Both the position numbers and the translations under genes were made by a program. DNA of 64,000 nt from Methanoculleus sp. (GTDB lineage Archaea > Halobacteriota > Methanomicrobia > Methanomicrobiales > Methanomicrobiaceae): assembly GCA_011045995.1 (NCBI GenBank), contig DSBQ01000056.1, positions 24,761 to 88,760 on the forward strand, in the 5' to 3' direction. Numbering within the stretch: the first letter of the stretch is position 1; every line of letters begins with the position of its first letter. Under the pieces are notes generated by a model. It was not told where the DNA came from and searched no databases. It was given only the letters and a program-made list of their open reading frames with translations. Positions 8,378 to 17,040 of this stretch are shown in pieces.

Positions 8378-9372
8378 AAGTCAATATGATGCATGGCGCA
8401 GGGGGCGCCGTATTTTCCGAACTTCTCGGGGCGACGCTGACACGGTATACGAACAATAATGCGGGAGGAATCGGCCTGGAATCGCTCGATGACGGCGCGG
8501 TCATTCCGATAGGAAACGAACAGATCGTATTTACCACCGATTCCCATGTGGTAAAGCCGCTCTTCTTCCCCGGCGGGGATATCGGGCGCATTGCGGTATG
8601 CGGGACCGTCAATGACCTTGCGATGATGGGGGCACGGCCGATTGCCCTCTCCTGCGGTATGCTCATAGAAGAGGGCTTTGACATTCCGGTACTGGAACGT
8701 ATCGTTGCATCGATGGATGCGGCTCTTAGCGAGAGCGGGGCTGCCCTCGTGACGGGTGACACCAAGGTTCTTGAGCATGGATCGCTGGACGGGATTGCGA
8801 TCAACACCTCGGGCATCGGGGTGACGGAACGGCCGGTCCGTGACAATGGCCTTGTACCGGGAGATGTCATTATTGCAAGCGGCACGCTGGGCGACCATGG
8901 GCTTGCCATCATGGCATTCAGGGAGGGATTTGATCTCGGTGACCAGATAGTGTCCGATGTCGCGCCGGTCTGGCACCTTGTCGAGGCAGCAATGCGGGCA
9001 GGAACCATTCATGCCATGAAGGACCCGACGAGAGGAGGGTTTTCGAATGCCATCAATGAGATGGCCGAAAAATCATCAGTGCAGGTCCGGATCGAGGAGG
9101 ATGCCCTTCCCATACGAAGGAATGTGCGGAGTGCCTCCGAACTGCTCGGCATCAACCCTCTGGATGTTGCAAACGAGGGCAAGGTCATAATGGGTGTCCC
9201 CGAAGACGATGCAAACGCCGTTCTTGCGGCAATCAGGGCGACAAAGTACGGGAAGGATGCGGCAATCGTCGGGTACGTCGTCGAGGGCAGGTCCGTTATC
9301 ATGGAGACCTCCATCGGAGGCGAGCGGTTCATCGAGGCGCCGGTGGGTGACCCGGTCCCGCGAGTCTGCTGA
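8374..9372 (+). CDS. hypE: Carbamoyl-phosphate-dependent cyanide-forming protein HypE
   Basis: PurM/ThiL/SelD-fold ATPase that dehydrates a thiocarboxamide on its own C-terminal cysteine to the thiocyanate that supplies the iron cyanide ligands. The conserved tail PRVC ends exactly at the required last Cys (C332). GTVNDLAMMGARP and GDTKVLEHG are family ATP-site motifs. The N-terminal MKVNMMHGAGG is close to the usual start, and the ATG overlaps the hypA stop in ATGA. Length is normal. Confidence 0.95.
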   Translation: MKVNMMHGAGGAVFSELLGATLTRYTNNNAGGIGLESLDDGAVIPIGNEQIVFTTDSHVVKPLFFPGGDIGRIAVCGTVNDLAMMGARPIALSCGMLIEEGFDIPVLERIVASMDAALSESGAALVTGDTKVLEHGSLDGIAINTSGIGVTERPVRDNGLVPGDVIIASGTLGDHGLAIMAFREGFDLGDQIVSDVAPVWHLVEAAMRAGTIHAMKDPTRGGFSNAINEMAEKSSVQVRIEEDALPIRRNVRSASELLGINPLDVANEGKVIMGVPEDDANAVLAAIRATKYGKDAAIVGYVVEGRSVIMETSIGGERFIEAPVGDPVPRVC

Positions 9373-9457
9373 CCCGTCATCAGGAGCCATTTTCAGCATA
9401 CATATATTTTTATTGGCCGATACCGAGTGCTATGGGTATTACTGCTGGTGAACATTG

Positions 9458-9904
9458 ATGGCTCCTCTTCCGGAAATTTCCTACAGGCGTGTGTCGTCAT
9501 GGGAAACCGGGGAAATTCTTGCGCTCTACCGAACCGGCGGCTGGTGGGATGAGGATGCCGACACCGCCCTTATCCCTGCCCTTATCCGCGGAAGTTATGC
9601 CTTTGTCGTCGCTGTTGACAAAAAGACCCTGTCAGCCGTCGGCATGGGAAGAGTGCTCTCCGACGGGATATCGGACGCCTACATTCAGGATGTCGTGGTG
9701 CTTCCCGCCTACCGGGGGCACGGCATAGGAAAGGGGATCATCCGGTCGCTGATTGGTATCTGCCATGCAGCGGAGATCGGATGGATAGCACTCATCGCCG
9801 AACCCGGGACCGAGACATTTTACCATCCCCTCGGGTTTTCGAGGATGGAGGAATATGTTCCGATGAAATTGGATCAGGAGAAAACAAATGCTCAGCCTCA
9901 GTGA
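9458..9904 (+). CDS. GNAT family N-acetyltransferase
   Basis: A 148-residue GCN5-fold protein. The acetyl-CoA pyrophosphate-binding motif A is in VVVLPAYRGHGIGKGIIRSLI, with the R/Q-x-x-G-x-G/A signature (RGHGIGKG). The C-terminal FYHPLGFSRMEEYVPM is typical of the last beta-alpha unit. Substrate unknown. ATG at 9458 follows GGTGA; an overlapping TTG three bases earlier is less likely. It overlaps the next gene by 17 bases, so the two probably act together or are at least cotranscribed. An AT-rich TATA region lies near 9403-9415. Confidence 0.82.
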   Translation: MAPLPEISYRRVSSWETGEILALYRTGGWWDEDADTALIPALIRGSYAFVVAVDKKTLSAVGMGRVLSDGISDAYIQDVVVLPAYRGHGIGKGIIRSLIGICHAAEIGWIALIAEPGTETFYHPLGFSRMEEYVPMKLDQEKTNAQPQ

Positions 9905-10802
9905 TTTTCAGCCGGTAACGCTCACTGTCCGGGACCGGATACAGGATCATTTCCAGAAATTTTTGCAGGTGCATAGCGAAAAGAACAGCACCACTCTCAT
10001 TGCATGGAAGAGCTTTTCGGATTACTCCTACGCATTCATAGAAGACAATCTGGTCATCTCCGCTGAAATTCAGGGCATGCGGCTTTTCCATGCGCCGGTG
10101 GGCCCTCGCAAACCGGCAATTCTGGCTGCCGTCCTGCAACTTGCCCGGGGTACCGGGGGTGAGCGCCCGTTCTATATCTTTGACCGTGCCAGCCGGGACT
10201 GGTTTGTCCATGAATATCCGGAGATCCCCCTTCGTGCAGAACGCGATTTCTTTGATTATATTTACCTGACCGACGACCTCGCCGACCTGCCGGGAAAACG
10301 GTATGTCCGCATACGGCGGCACATCAACAAATTCAACAAGAACTGCAACTACCATATCGAGCGAATCGGCCCGGAAAACATGCAGAAGGTCCGTGAATTT
10401 CTCGACAAGTGGTGTGAATGGAAACATTGCGAGGAGAGTGAAGTCCTTGCACATGAGAAGAACGCGATTCTCTTTTGTATCGACCATTTCACCGAACTTG
10501 GCCTGGATGGTCTTCTCGTGATTGTCGATGGCGGCATATCGGCGCTCTCGATATTTGACCGGCTCAATGACGACATGGTGCTCGTTCATTTTGAAAAAGG
10601 CCTTCCCGACTGCGAGGGGAATTACAAGGTCATCAATATGGAGACGGCCCGTTACCTTAGGGAGAACTACCGGAATACGTTTATCAACCGGGAGTCGGAC
10701 GTCGGGATACCCGGACTGAGGGAGGCAAAACTCCGCTACTATCCGCATCATTTTGCCGAAGTCTGGTCGGTTGCCGGAAGGGACATTCCGGCCGACCTCT
10801 GA
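9888..10802 (+). CDS. DUF2156 (LPG synthase C-terminal-like, GNAT-fold) protein
   Basis: A 304-residue soluble protein with the duplicated GNAT fold of DUF2156, the domain that transfers aminoacyl groups from tRNA in lysylphosphatidylglycerol synthases and FemX-type enzymes. Visible marks are KSFSDYSYAFIEDNLVI at the N-terminus, the RIRRHINKFNK basic helix, and the C-terminal VHFEKGLPDCEGNYKVINMETARYL. There are no membrane segments, unlike true MprF. ATG at 9888 follows CAGGAGAAAA and overlaps the GNAT gene. The acceptor is unknown; aminoacylation of a lipid or peptide is the family-based guess. Confidence 0.78.
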   Translation: MLSLSDFQPVTLTVRDRIQDHFQKFLQVHSEKNSTTLIAWKSFSDYSYAFIEDNLVISAEIQGMRLFHAPVGPRKPAILAAVLQLARGTGGERPFYIFDRASRDWFVHEYPEIPLRAERDFFDYIYLTDDLADLPGKRYVRIRRHINKFNKNCNYHIERIGPENMQKVREFLDKWCEWKHCEESEVLAHEKNAILFCIDHFTELGLDGLLVIVDGGISALSIFDRLNDDMVLVHFEKGLPDCEGNYKVINMETARYLRENYRNTFINRESDVGIPGLREAKLRYYPHHFAEVWSVAGRDIPADL

Positions 10803-10848
10803 TGGAGGTACCGGAATCTTTTCCATCTTTCAGGCGTAAGGTGTCACT

Positions 10849-12123
10849 ATGCCTTCAGCTCCGGATCTCATAATAAGAAATGCCCGTATCCCCGGAGGGC
10901 GGGTTGTCGATATCAGCATCCATGAAGGCAGGGTGAAGCATGTCGGTGCGGGCGTGGGGGGCGCCGAAAGAACGATAGACGCACAGGGACACCTGTGCCT
11001 TCCCGGCGCAATCGACATGCACGTCCATATGCGTGGCGGTGCGCGTCAGTCATATAAAGAGACCTGGGCCACCGGGACCATGAGTGCCGTTGCGGGAGGG
11101 GTGACCACCGTCGTTGACCAGCCAAATACCATTCCCCCCCTCACGGGCAGGGAACCATTCCGTGAAAGGGTTGCTGAGGCGACCAGCGGTTCTTACTGTC
11201 GTTTTGGGATAAATGGTGCCGTAACTCCCGATGCAGACCTCGCGGGGCTCTGGGAGGAGGGCGCTCTCGCGTTTGGGGAGACCTTTGCCGCACCCTCCAG
11301 CTATGGAGAGGCTATCGGAGAAGATGACCTGAAAATTTGCCTGGAACAACTTCGCGGGCTGGATGCCCTGGTTACTATCCACTGCGAAGATGTCCGGGAC
11401 GGGAGGGACCTGAATCTTGCGATGCACAGTGAACTTCGCTCCGGAACCGGTGAGGCTGCGGCGGTGCAAAAGCTCTGTGCGCTCCTGTCTGCCGGGCCGC
11501 GTTCCCATTTCTGCCATCTCTCCTCAGATGCATCGGTCCGTGCGGCGTGCACATCCTTTGAAGTCATGCCCCATCATCTCTTTTTATCACAGGAGCTCTT
11601 TGCTGCAGACGATGCCCATGGGAAGGTGAACCCGCCGCTGCGCACGGAACAGGAACGCAAAGCTCTCTGGAGTGCGTGGGAAAAGATTCCTGTCATCGCA
11701 TCAGATCATGCCCCGCATTCAGATGCTGAAAAATCCGGACTGTTTGAAGCGGCCCCGGCAGGGCTGCCGGGTGTCGAGACGATGGTCCCGCTTCTTCTCA
11801 GGGCAGTGTACGCCGGACGGTGCAGCCTAGCATCGGTGCTGCAGAAAGTTGTCATGCGCCCGGCGGCAATCCTCCGCATTACGCCGCCTGCGTTCACCCC
11901 CGGCGCGCCAGCCGATTTTGCGATATATCCAAAGGAACCTGAAAAAATATCTGCAGAGCATCTGCACAGCCGGGCCGGGTGGACGCCGTATGAGGGCATG
12001 GAGGGGGTCTTTCCCCGCATCGTCACCTGCAACGGCATGGTAATTTATGAACAGGGCCAGGTTATGTTTGGCGCCGGTGAGTGGGCCAGGGGGCAAGGGT
12101 ATAAGAGGAGTCATGAGAAATAA
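10849..12123 (+). CDS. pyrC: Dihydroorotase
   Basis: Amidohydrolase of pyrimidine synthesis that closes carbamoyl aspartate to dihydroorotate. The zinc-binding HxH is in DMHVHMRG (H58, H60), followed by GGVTTVVDQPNT, HCED, CHLSS and SDHAPH, which supply the other metal ligands and the catalytic Asp. The 424-residue length and the N-terminal LIIRNARIPGGRVVD are normal for the type I family. AAGGTGTC precedes the ATG. It stands apart from pyrE at 17.6 kb. The stop lies just before a TATA element and a structured RNA. Confidence 0.93.
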   Translation: MPSAPDLIIRNARIPGGRVVDISIHEGRVKHVGAGVGGAERTIDAQGHLCLPGAIDMHVHMRGGARQSYKETWATGTMSAVAGGVTTVVDQPNTIPPLTGREPFRERVAEATSGSYCRFGINGAVTPDADLAGLWEEGALAFGETFAAPSSYGEAIGEDDLKICLEQLRGLDALVTIHCEDVRDGRDLNLAMHSELRSGTGEAAAVQKLCALLSAGPRSHFCHLSSDASVRAACTSFEVMPHHLFLSQELFAADDAHGKVNPPLRTEQERKALWSAWEKIPVIASDHAPHSDAEKSGLFEAAPAGLPGVETMVPLLLRAVYAGRCSLASVLQKVVMRPAAILRITPPAFTPGAPADFAIYPKEPEKISAEHLHSRAGWTPYEGMEGVFPRIVTCNGMVIYEQGQVMFGAGEWARGQGYKRSHEK

Positions 12124-12140
12124 GTACTGCCGATATAGCG

Positions 12141-12150
12141 CTTTTATAGG
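12141..12150 (+). promoter_or_regulatory. TATA box upstream of the candidate H/ACA RNA
   Basis: CTTTTATAGG, a good archaeal TATA element, lies just after the pyrC stop. A transcript starting about 25 bases downstream (near 12170) would run through the structured RNA at 12217-12289 and into the DUF167 gene. Confidence 0.55.
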
Positions 12151-12216
12151 TCCCCGGGTGATCGATTGGCAGAGCCTGGAAGTGATCCATGGGACAACCC
12201 AATTGCGCGACAGGCC

Positions 12217-12289
12217 GCCCGGCAATGGGTTAAGCAGGTGACGGACGGCGCATGCCACGAATGATCTGTGCTGTTAATGCCGGGCTACA
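12217..12289 (+). ncRNA. Candidate H/ACA guide RNA (pseudouridylation)
   Basis: Closing stem GCCCGGCA (12217-12224) pairs perfectly with TGCCGGGC (12278-12285), followed after one base by ACA (12287-12289). Above it lie an asymmetric pocket (12225-12232 and 12273-12277) and an upper stem AGCA/TGCT (12233-12236, 12269-12272). A K-turn follows: bulge A12260-A12261-T12262, tandem G.A pairs (G63.A41, A64.G40) and a T.T pair (T65.T39), then a short apical stem GGC/GCC. Fourteen bases separate the top of the pocket from ACA, the canonical distance. Predicted target form: UUAAC, then the modified U and one free base, then UAACCCAU. No match in rRNA or tRNA was tested. Confidence 0.6.
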
Positions 12290-12304
12290 TAACCTTCTCT
12301 TACT

Positions 12305-12619
12305 ATGGCTGCCATTGATGATGCAATAACCGCCGAGGAAGGCGGGTTTGTTCTTACCCTTGACGTTTCCGCAGGGAGTAAAAAAGAACGTTTTCCCGCG
12401 GGATTTAATGAATGGCGAAGTGCCGTTCAGATTCAGATCAAAGCGCCCGCTATAGAAGGGAGGGCGAACAAGGCCATCGTCGAACTCATTGCATCGGAAA
12501 CAGGATTGAAAAAAAAAGATATCATGATCCTGAGCGGCGCCACATCCACCATAAAGCGGGTACGCATCAGGGGATGTACTCCCGAAGGCATGGCGGCCTT
12601 TCTTGCCGGGCGTCTCTGA
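12305..12619 (+). CDS. DUF167/YggU family protein
   Basis: A 104-residue protein of the DUF167 (COG1872) family: small alpha/beta fold, with LTLDVSAGSKKERFP, the conserved IQIKAPAIEGRANKAIVELIA segment and KKKDIMILSGATSTIKRVRI. The biochemical function is not known. It has no obvious ribosome binding site and lies 16 bases after the ACA of the candidate guide RNA, so it may share that transcript. Confidence 0.88.
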   Translation: MAAIDDAITAEEGGFVLTLDVSAGSKKERFPAGFNEWRSAVQIQIKAPAIEGRANKAIVELIASETGLKKKDIMILSGATSTIKRVRIRGCTPEGMAAFLAGRL

Positions 12620-12799
12620 TCCCAAGGCCCGATTCTATCTGACAAATTCGCTTCAATCCATCAAAATACGTATTTGGCGCCATTTCCGGGATTTCCATCT
12701 GTTTAAATAGTAGGAATTCAAGTATCTCATTGCCTATGTACGGATTGACACGATTATTCAACGGCATAGCACCGATGTACTCATCAGGAGGATTATTTC

Positions 12800-14005
12800 A
12801 TGCATTTACAGGATACAACAAAGTATCTCATTCACCAAACAATCGAAATCGAGGGGGTAGTGGAGAAGTCCGATGTAATTGGCGCGATATTCGGGCAGAC
12901 TGAAGGTCTGCTCGGTGACGAACTGGACCTGCGGGACCTGCAGAGAACCGGCAGAATAGGACGCATCGATGTCCAGATAACTGCGCGAAGAGGCATCACG
13001 AAAGGGAGCATTTTCATTTCATCCTCCCTCGACAAGGCGGAAACGGCAATTCTTGCCGCATCGCTTGAAACCATCGAACGGGTCGGGCCATGCACCGCGA
13101 TATTCGTTGCCGAACGAATAGAGGATATCAGGGTGACCAAGAGGCACACCATCATGGAACGGGCAAAAGAACTGCTCATCGAGTCCTTTGATGAGGGGTC
13201 GATTGACACTGCCGATATCCTTGATGCGGTGCGGGAATGTTCACGTATTGAAAAGGTCGTAGAAATCGGAGAGGAGAAGCTTCCGGCAGGACCAAATGTC
13301 GTGGATTCTGACGCAATAATTGTTGTCGAAGGGAGGGCCGATGTCATCAATCTTCTCCGGTACGGCATCAAGAATGCTGTAGCAGTGGAAGGGACCCACA
13401 TCCCCCCGACTATCATCGATCTCTGCAAGAGAAAGACAACAACGGCGTTCTTTGACGGGGACCGCGGAGGCGACCTCATCCTCCAGGAACTTGTGCAGGT
13501 GACCGATGTTGACTATGTTGCCATTGCACCGCGGGGGCTTTCCGTTGAGGACATGTCCCGTAAGGAGATCATAAAACCTCTGCGCAACAAGGTGCCGATC
13601 GAATTCATCCTTGATGCAAAGGGTTCGATTAATGAAGAAATGTACCACCAGCGCCTGCACGCATCAGAGGAGGCAGCGCGAAGAACCGCGGTAGAAAGGG
13701 CAGGAGCAACCGCACGTGAGGACAGACCCGGGACGATGGGCTGGCATATGGCACAAGTTCGTGGGCAGCACACGGCACGCTTCCTTGATGCGGAGTGCGC
13801 CATGATCGATGAAGCTGATGCGGATCTCGCCGAAGAGACGCTCAAATCGCTCAATGCAAAGATTCACAGTCTCATCATCGATCGTCCGGTGGACCAGAAG
13901 TTGCTTGATCAGGCATTTGCCGAACACATCGGGGTTATTGCCGCACCGGAGTTTTCCAACATCGTAAAAAAGCCCGTATCGATCAGCCTGGTAAAATTCG
14001 GCTGA
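12800..14005 (+). CDS. dnaG: Archaeal DnaG (primase-like, TOPRIM; exosome-associated)
   Basis: Archaeal DnaG of 401 residues. The TOPRIM domain is in the middle: [16 protein letters not shown] carries the catalytic Glu (E177) and [10 protein letters not shown] near 217-226 the acidic metal-binding pair. The flanking N-terminal domain (about 1-165) and C-terminal segment are those that tether the protein to the archaeal exosome as a poly(A)-binding subunit, and some members also prime DNA. ATG at 12800 follows CAGGAGGATT. It stands alone on its strand. Both roles are family knowledge. Confidence 0.94.
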   Translation: MHLQDTTKYLIHQTIEIEGVVEKSDVIGAIFGQTEGLLGDELDLRDLQRTGRIGRIDVQITARRGITKGSIFISSSLDKAETAILAASLETIERVGPCTAIFVAERIEDIRVTKRHTIMERAKELLIESFDEGSIDTADILDAVRECSRIEKVVEIGEEKLPAGPNVVDSDAIIVVEGRADVINLLRYGIKNAVAVEGTHIPPTIIDLCKRKTTTAFFDGDRGGDLILQELVQVTDVDYVAIAPRGLSVEDMSRKEIIKPLRNKVPIEFILDAKGSINEEMYHQRLHASEEAARRTAVERAGATAREDRPGTMGWHMAQVRGQHTARFLDAECAMIDEADADLAEETLKSLNAKIHSLIIDRPVDQKLLDQAFAEHIGVIAAPEFSNIVKKPVSISLVKFG

Positions 14006-14210
14006 TCCCCTTTTGCTGCCATTACCGATTCTGTTGCCGGCAGCTGCATCTGGTATTCCGGTATTCACTGCATCTTCATGCGAGTACATGGCATCATGAT
14101 GAGAAATGTTCATAACTACCTTTTCTTTACCAATACCGCCTCCAATACCTTAAAAATCACGCATGGACAATAGTACTGCAGCGCAATGCTAAGGACGCGG
14201 AGTGGTTGGT

Positions 14211-14495
14211 GTGCATAAAGAGGAATTAATTAAGCTTCACAAGATTATGGCCGAGATTAAGGACAGTTTTGAGGCAGCAAATCCGGATTACGACTTCTCG
14301 GATTATTATGCCCTGAAGATTGATCCGAGCCAGGTGCATAAGAGCAAGATGGAGCACAAACATGCAATTTTTGTTCTTGGCAGGGATATCGCAGAAATAA
14401 TGGCGGATTCGGAGCCGTCTGCGTCCAAGCGGATTTCTGCCAGAATGGACGAACTGGCCCGCAAAACGCAGAAAGAAATTGATTATTTATCCTGA
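14211..14495 (+). CDS. UPF0058 family protein
   Basis: A 94-residue archaeal helical protein beginning VHKEELIKLHKIMAEIKDSF, the family signature, with DYYALKIDPSQVHKSKMEHKHAIFVLG in the middle. Function unknown. GTG at 14211 is preferred because GGAGTG lies 6 bases upstream and the family usually starts MHKEEL; a GTG at 14202 is in frame but poorly spaced. The 3' end overlaps the convergent ligase gene by 13 bases. A TATA-like CCTTAAAAATC lies near 14147. Confidence 0.85.
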   Translation: MHKEELIKLHKIMAEIKDSFEAANPDYDFSDYYALKIDPSQVHKSKMEHKHAIFVLGRDIAEIMADSEPSASKRISARMDELARKTQKEIDYLS

Positions 14496-15289
14496 TTTTT
14501 CATATTTTCATTTTCCCGGATGAGGTAGTCTGCAAGGAGTTCCGGGATGGGTGCGGTCATGCAGTGCCAGTTGGGTGTACCGTTCACTTCCAGCACGGTA
14601 TAGGAACCATGGTGGTCGAGAAGATCAACACCACAGTAGTCAATCTTCATCGCACGAGCAGCTGCAGAGGCAATCTCAGCCATTTTTGGCGGAATTGTTT
14701 CGAGTGCGATGCCACAGCCCCCCTGGTGGATGTTATGGGCAAATGAGTCGGAAGTGCGCATTATGGCGCCGACCGCCGTTCCGTCAATAACGAACACCCG
14801 GTAATCACGGTCATTTGCAATGTATTGCTGGATATAATAGGGGCCTTCTTCAAGTTCGCTGATCTCGGTGAACGGAAAAATGCCGTTGCCGTCATAGCCG
14901 TAGAGCGGTTTATACACCGCGGTCCCGTACTTCTCCAGGAACGCCGCCACCTCATCCAGGGAAGCGGTAAATTTTGTAGCAGGAGTGGGAACGTTCTCCT
15001 GCATCATCCGTGCGGTGGTCTGGGCTTTGCTCGCACATGCAGCGATTGCCGAGGGGCTGTTGACGACCCGGTTCGAGAGAGCGAGTGCACTGATCACTTC
15101 AAACTGCACCAGGTCCTGCCGGATGCCGCAGACCCAGATGATGTCCCGGGAAACCTCATTGGAAAACGGGTCGACCGCACTGAGGTCAAGCTCGGTAAAA
15201 TCTGCATTTCTCTCCTCAAGCGCGGCAATGACCATGCCGGTGGAGTCGTCTCCCGGGGTATCCGTTGGTTTTCTGACGATCCGTATCAT
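14483..15289 (-). CDS. RimK family ATP-grasp alpha-L-glutamate ligase (MptN-like)
   Basis: ATP-grasp ligase of 268 residues that would add Glu (or Asp) to a carboxylate. Family marks are TAVYKPLYGYDGNGIF (ATP phosphate loop), YIQQYIANDRDYRVFVIDG and the metal-binding VLEVNGTPNWH. Its neighbour is the tetraether synthase gene; in Methanocaldococcus the equivalent pair is MJ0619 beside MJ0620, the latter being MptN, which glutamylates tetrahydromethanopterin. That makes a pterin or F420 side-chain role likely, but the substrate is not provable here. ATG at 15289 is chosen because GAGGAAAGAAG precedes it; a longer frame lacks support. Confidence 0.82.
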   Translation of the reverse strand: MIRIVRKPTDTPGDDSTGMVIAALEERNADFTELDLSAVDPFSNEVSRDIIWVCGIRQDLVQFEVISALALSNRVVNSPSAIAACASKAQTTARMMQENVPTPATKFTASLDEVAAFLEKYGTAVYKPLYGYDGNGIFPFTEISELEEGPYYIQQYIANDRDYRVFVIDGTAVGAIMRTSDSFAHNIHQGGCGIALETIPPKMAEIASAAARAMKIDYCGVDLLDHHGSYTVLEVNGTPNWHCMTAPIPELLADYLIRENENMKNQDK

Positions 15290-15400
15290 GACTTCTTTCC
15301 TCGCACCATAGTGTTCTCCCGCCGACAGCAGGTCCTTAAATGGAGTTACACCGGCCTGAATATGTATCAACCGATACTGCCCTAAAAAAAGATGGCGATA

Positions 15401-16906
15401 TTAGTCGATGGTGTCCGGATCGATGATCGGGTCTTTCTGGGTGATGGGTTGTGCATAATCATTCCAGACCTTTTCACGATAGACCGGCCCGGAGTTATAG
15501 GTGCAGAAGGGGATGAGTTTCCCGTCGGGTGTCGCATAATGGATGCAGCACCGCTGGACACGGGCAGTATCATAGTTGTAATTGTCCATGAAGTGCATGG
15601 TCCCGATGAAAAGGGCATTCCAGTGGAAATCACGAAGGGCGCTGAAGTCATGCTTTACCAGTGTCTGGGCGATGATCTTCCAGAACATGGTTGTGCTGCT
15701 TATTTTATCGTTCTTCAGTGATGTGCGCATATCGTTTATCCCCTCGATAAGCGTCTTGTATTTGTTGATGGACCCATCGTCCTGGTGCAGTTTGTCCGCC
15801 ATCTGGTTGATGGCCTGGAAAAATCCGTCCACATCGATCATTTCATTGATGGGAGTGATCCCGTCAGCGGTGACAAACCCATAGGTTGCCGCACCGCAGT
15901 GCTGGTGGGTGGTGAATCTGACCTGGGGGGCGCCGGTATAGGTCTCGACAAGATCCGAAAACGGGATGACACACGGCACGGGATAGAAGTATTCCTTTTT
16001 GAGCACTCCTCCGGTCTGGTCTTCGATACGCTGCATAAGGTCGGGGATGGTGACACGTTCGCGTTCGATATCATCCTCGCTCGCTGCACCGGTGAAGGCG
16101 ACGGGCTGGAAGTTCACCCCGCGGACCACCTGGATGTTGTCTGCGGCAAAACGGATAATATCACCCACCTCGTGGTCATTGCGGCCATTGATGATGGTCG
16201 GAACAAGAACGATCCCAAGGTTGACCTTGCGGCAATTCTCCAGCGCCCTGAGGCTGATTTTGATCATGTGGTTTGTCTCACGGGTGACGCCGTCAAAATG
16301 CAGGTAGACGGTGTTTGTTCCTGCATCGACCATCTTCCTTGCGTATTCCGGATCCTGTGCCAGCTTGATGCCGTTTGTTGCAACCTGCACCTGACCAAAT
16401 CCCATCTCTTTGGCCTTTCTGATAATGGCAAAGAGGTCGTCGCGCATCGTAGGTTCGCCCCCGGAAAACTGAACAGCAGGCGCAGGCACCGGTTTCTGGT
16501 CCCGCAGAAGCCGGAGCATGGCGACAATTTCGTCGAAGGTCGGCTCATAGACATACCCGCAGGCACGTGCATTGGCAAAGCAGAAATCGCAGTCCAGGTT
16601 ACAGCGGTTGGTCAGGTCAATATTTGCAAGGAGGGTTCCCGACTTATGATTGCTGCAGAGTCCGCAGTCGAGCGGGCATCCATCGGCTGCTTCGAACTGT
16701 GGATTATCTATTCCGTGCCCTATACTTTCGAAGAGATCGAATTTTTTGTACATCTCTGCATCCGACCAGTAGAGGTGCCTGAATACGCCATGCTCGGGAC
16801 ATGTACGCTCAATAAAGATCTGCTCCTTATCTTCGAGTATCTCGGCAGGCAGGACTTTGCCGCAGACCGGGCAGAGGCTGTTTGTTTGCTTGATTACCAT
16901 GATCAT
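15401..16906 (-). CDS. tes: Tetraether lipid synthase Tes (radical SAM)
   Basis: A radical SAM enzyme of about 501 residues that couples two archaeol chains to make macrocyclic and tetraether membrane lipids. Three iron-sulfur sites are visible: an N-terminal CPVCGK and TCPEHG, CPLDCGLC (C77, C81, C84), and the radical SAM motif CNLDCDFC (C102, C106, C109), followed by FSGGEPTMRDD. This is the arrangement of the characterised MJ0619-type enzyme, once thought to be a pterin methylase. ATG at 16906 is used; ATG at 16900 is possible, and GTGAT just before it could be a ribosome binding site. A TATA region lies near 16950-16965. Confidence 0.9.
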   Translation of the reverse strand: MIMVIKQTNSLCPVCGKVLPAEILEDKEQIFIERTCPEHGVFRHLYWSDAEMYKKFDLFESIGHGIDNPQFEAADGCPLDCGLCSNHKSGTLLANIDLTNRCNLDCDFCFANARACGYVYEPTFDEIVAMLRLLRDQKPVPAPAVQFSGGEPTMRDDLFAIIRKAKEMGFGQVQVATNGIKLAQDPEYARKMVDAGTNTVYLHFDGVTRETNHMIKISLRALENCRKVNLGIVLVPTIINGRNDHEVGDIIRFAADNIQVVRGVNFQPVAFTGAASEDDIERERVTIPDLMQRIEDQTGGVLKKEYFYPVPCVIPFSDLVETYTGAPQVRFTTHQHCGAATYGFVTADGITPINEMIDVDGFFQAINQMADKLHQDDGSINKYKTLIEGINDMRTSLKNDKISSTTMFWKIIAQTLVKHDFSALRDFHWNALFIGTMHFMDNYNYDTARVQRCCIHYATPDGKLIPFCTYNSGPVYREKVWNDYAQPITQKDPIIDPDTID

Positions 16907-17040
16907 CACGAATTGAAAGAACGTTAATTAATCTCTTCATTATCCCATCAGTGTAATAAAATTTATTTTTGCAACAAATCTACTCAATAACTCCATAATT
17001 CGATACCTTAATCTTTTCCTTTATTCCAATATTCTGCTCA

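Noticed and set aside
12171..12216. Second H/ACA unit before the one reported
   Set aside because: GCCTG/CAGGC closes a stem but no ACA follows, and the K-turn would need a 5-base bulge.
14096..14102. Possible box C (ATGATGA) of a C/D guide RNA
   Set aside because: No CTGA box D within the expected distance and no terminal stem.
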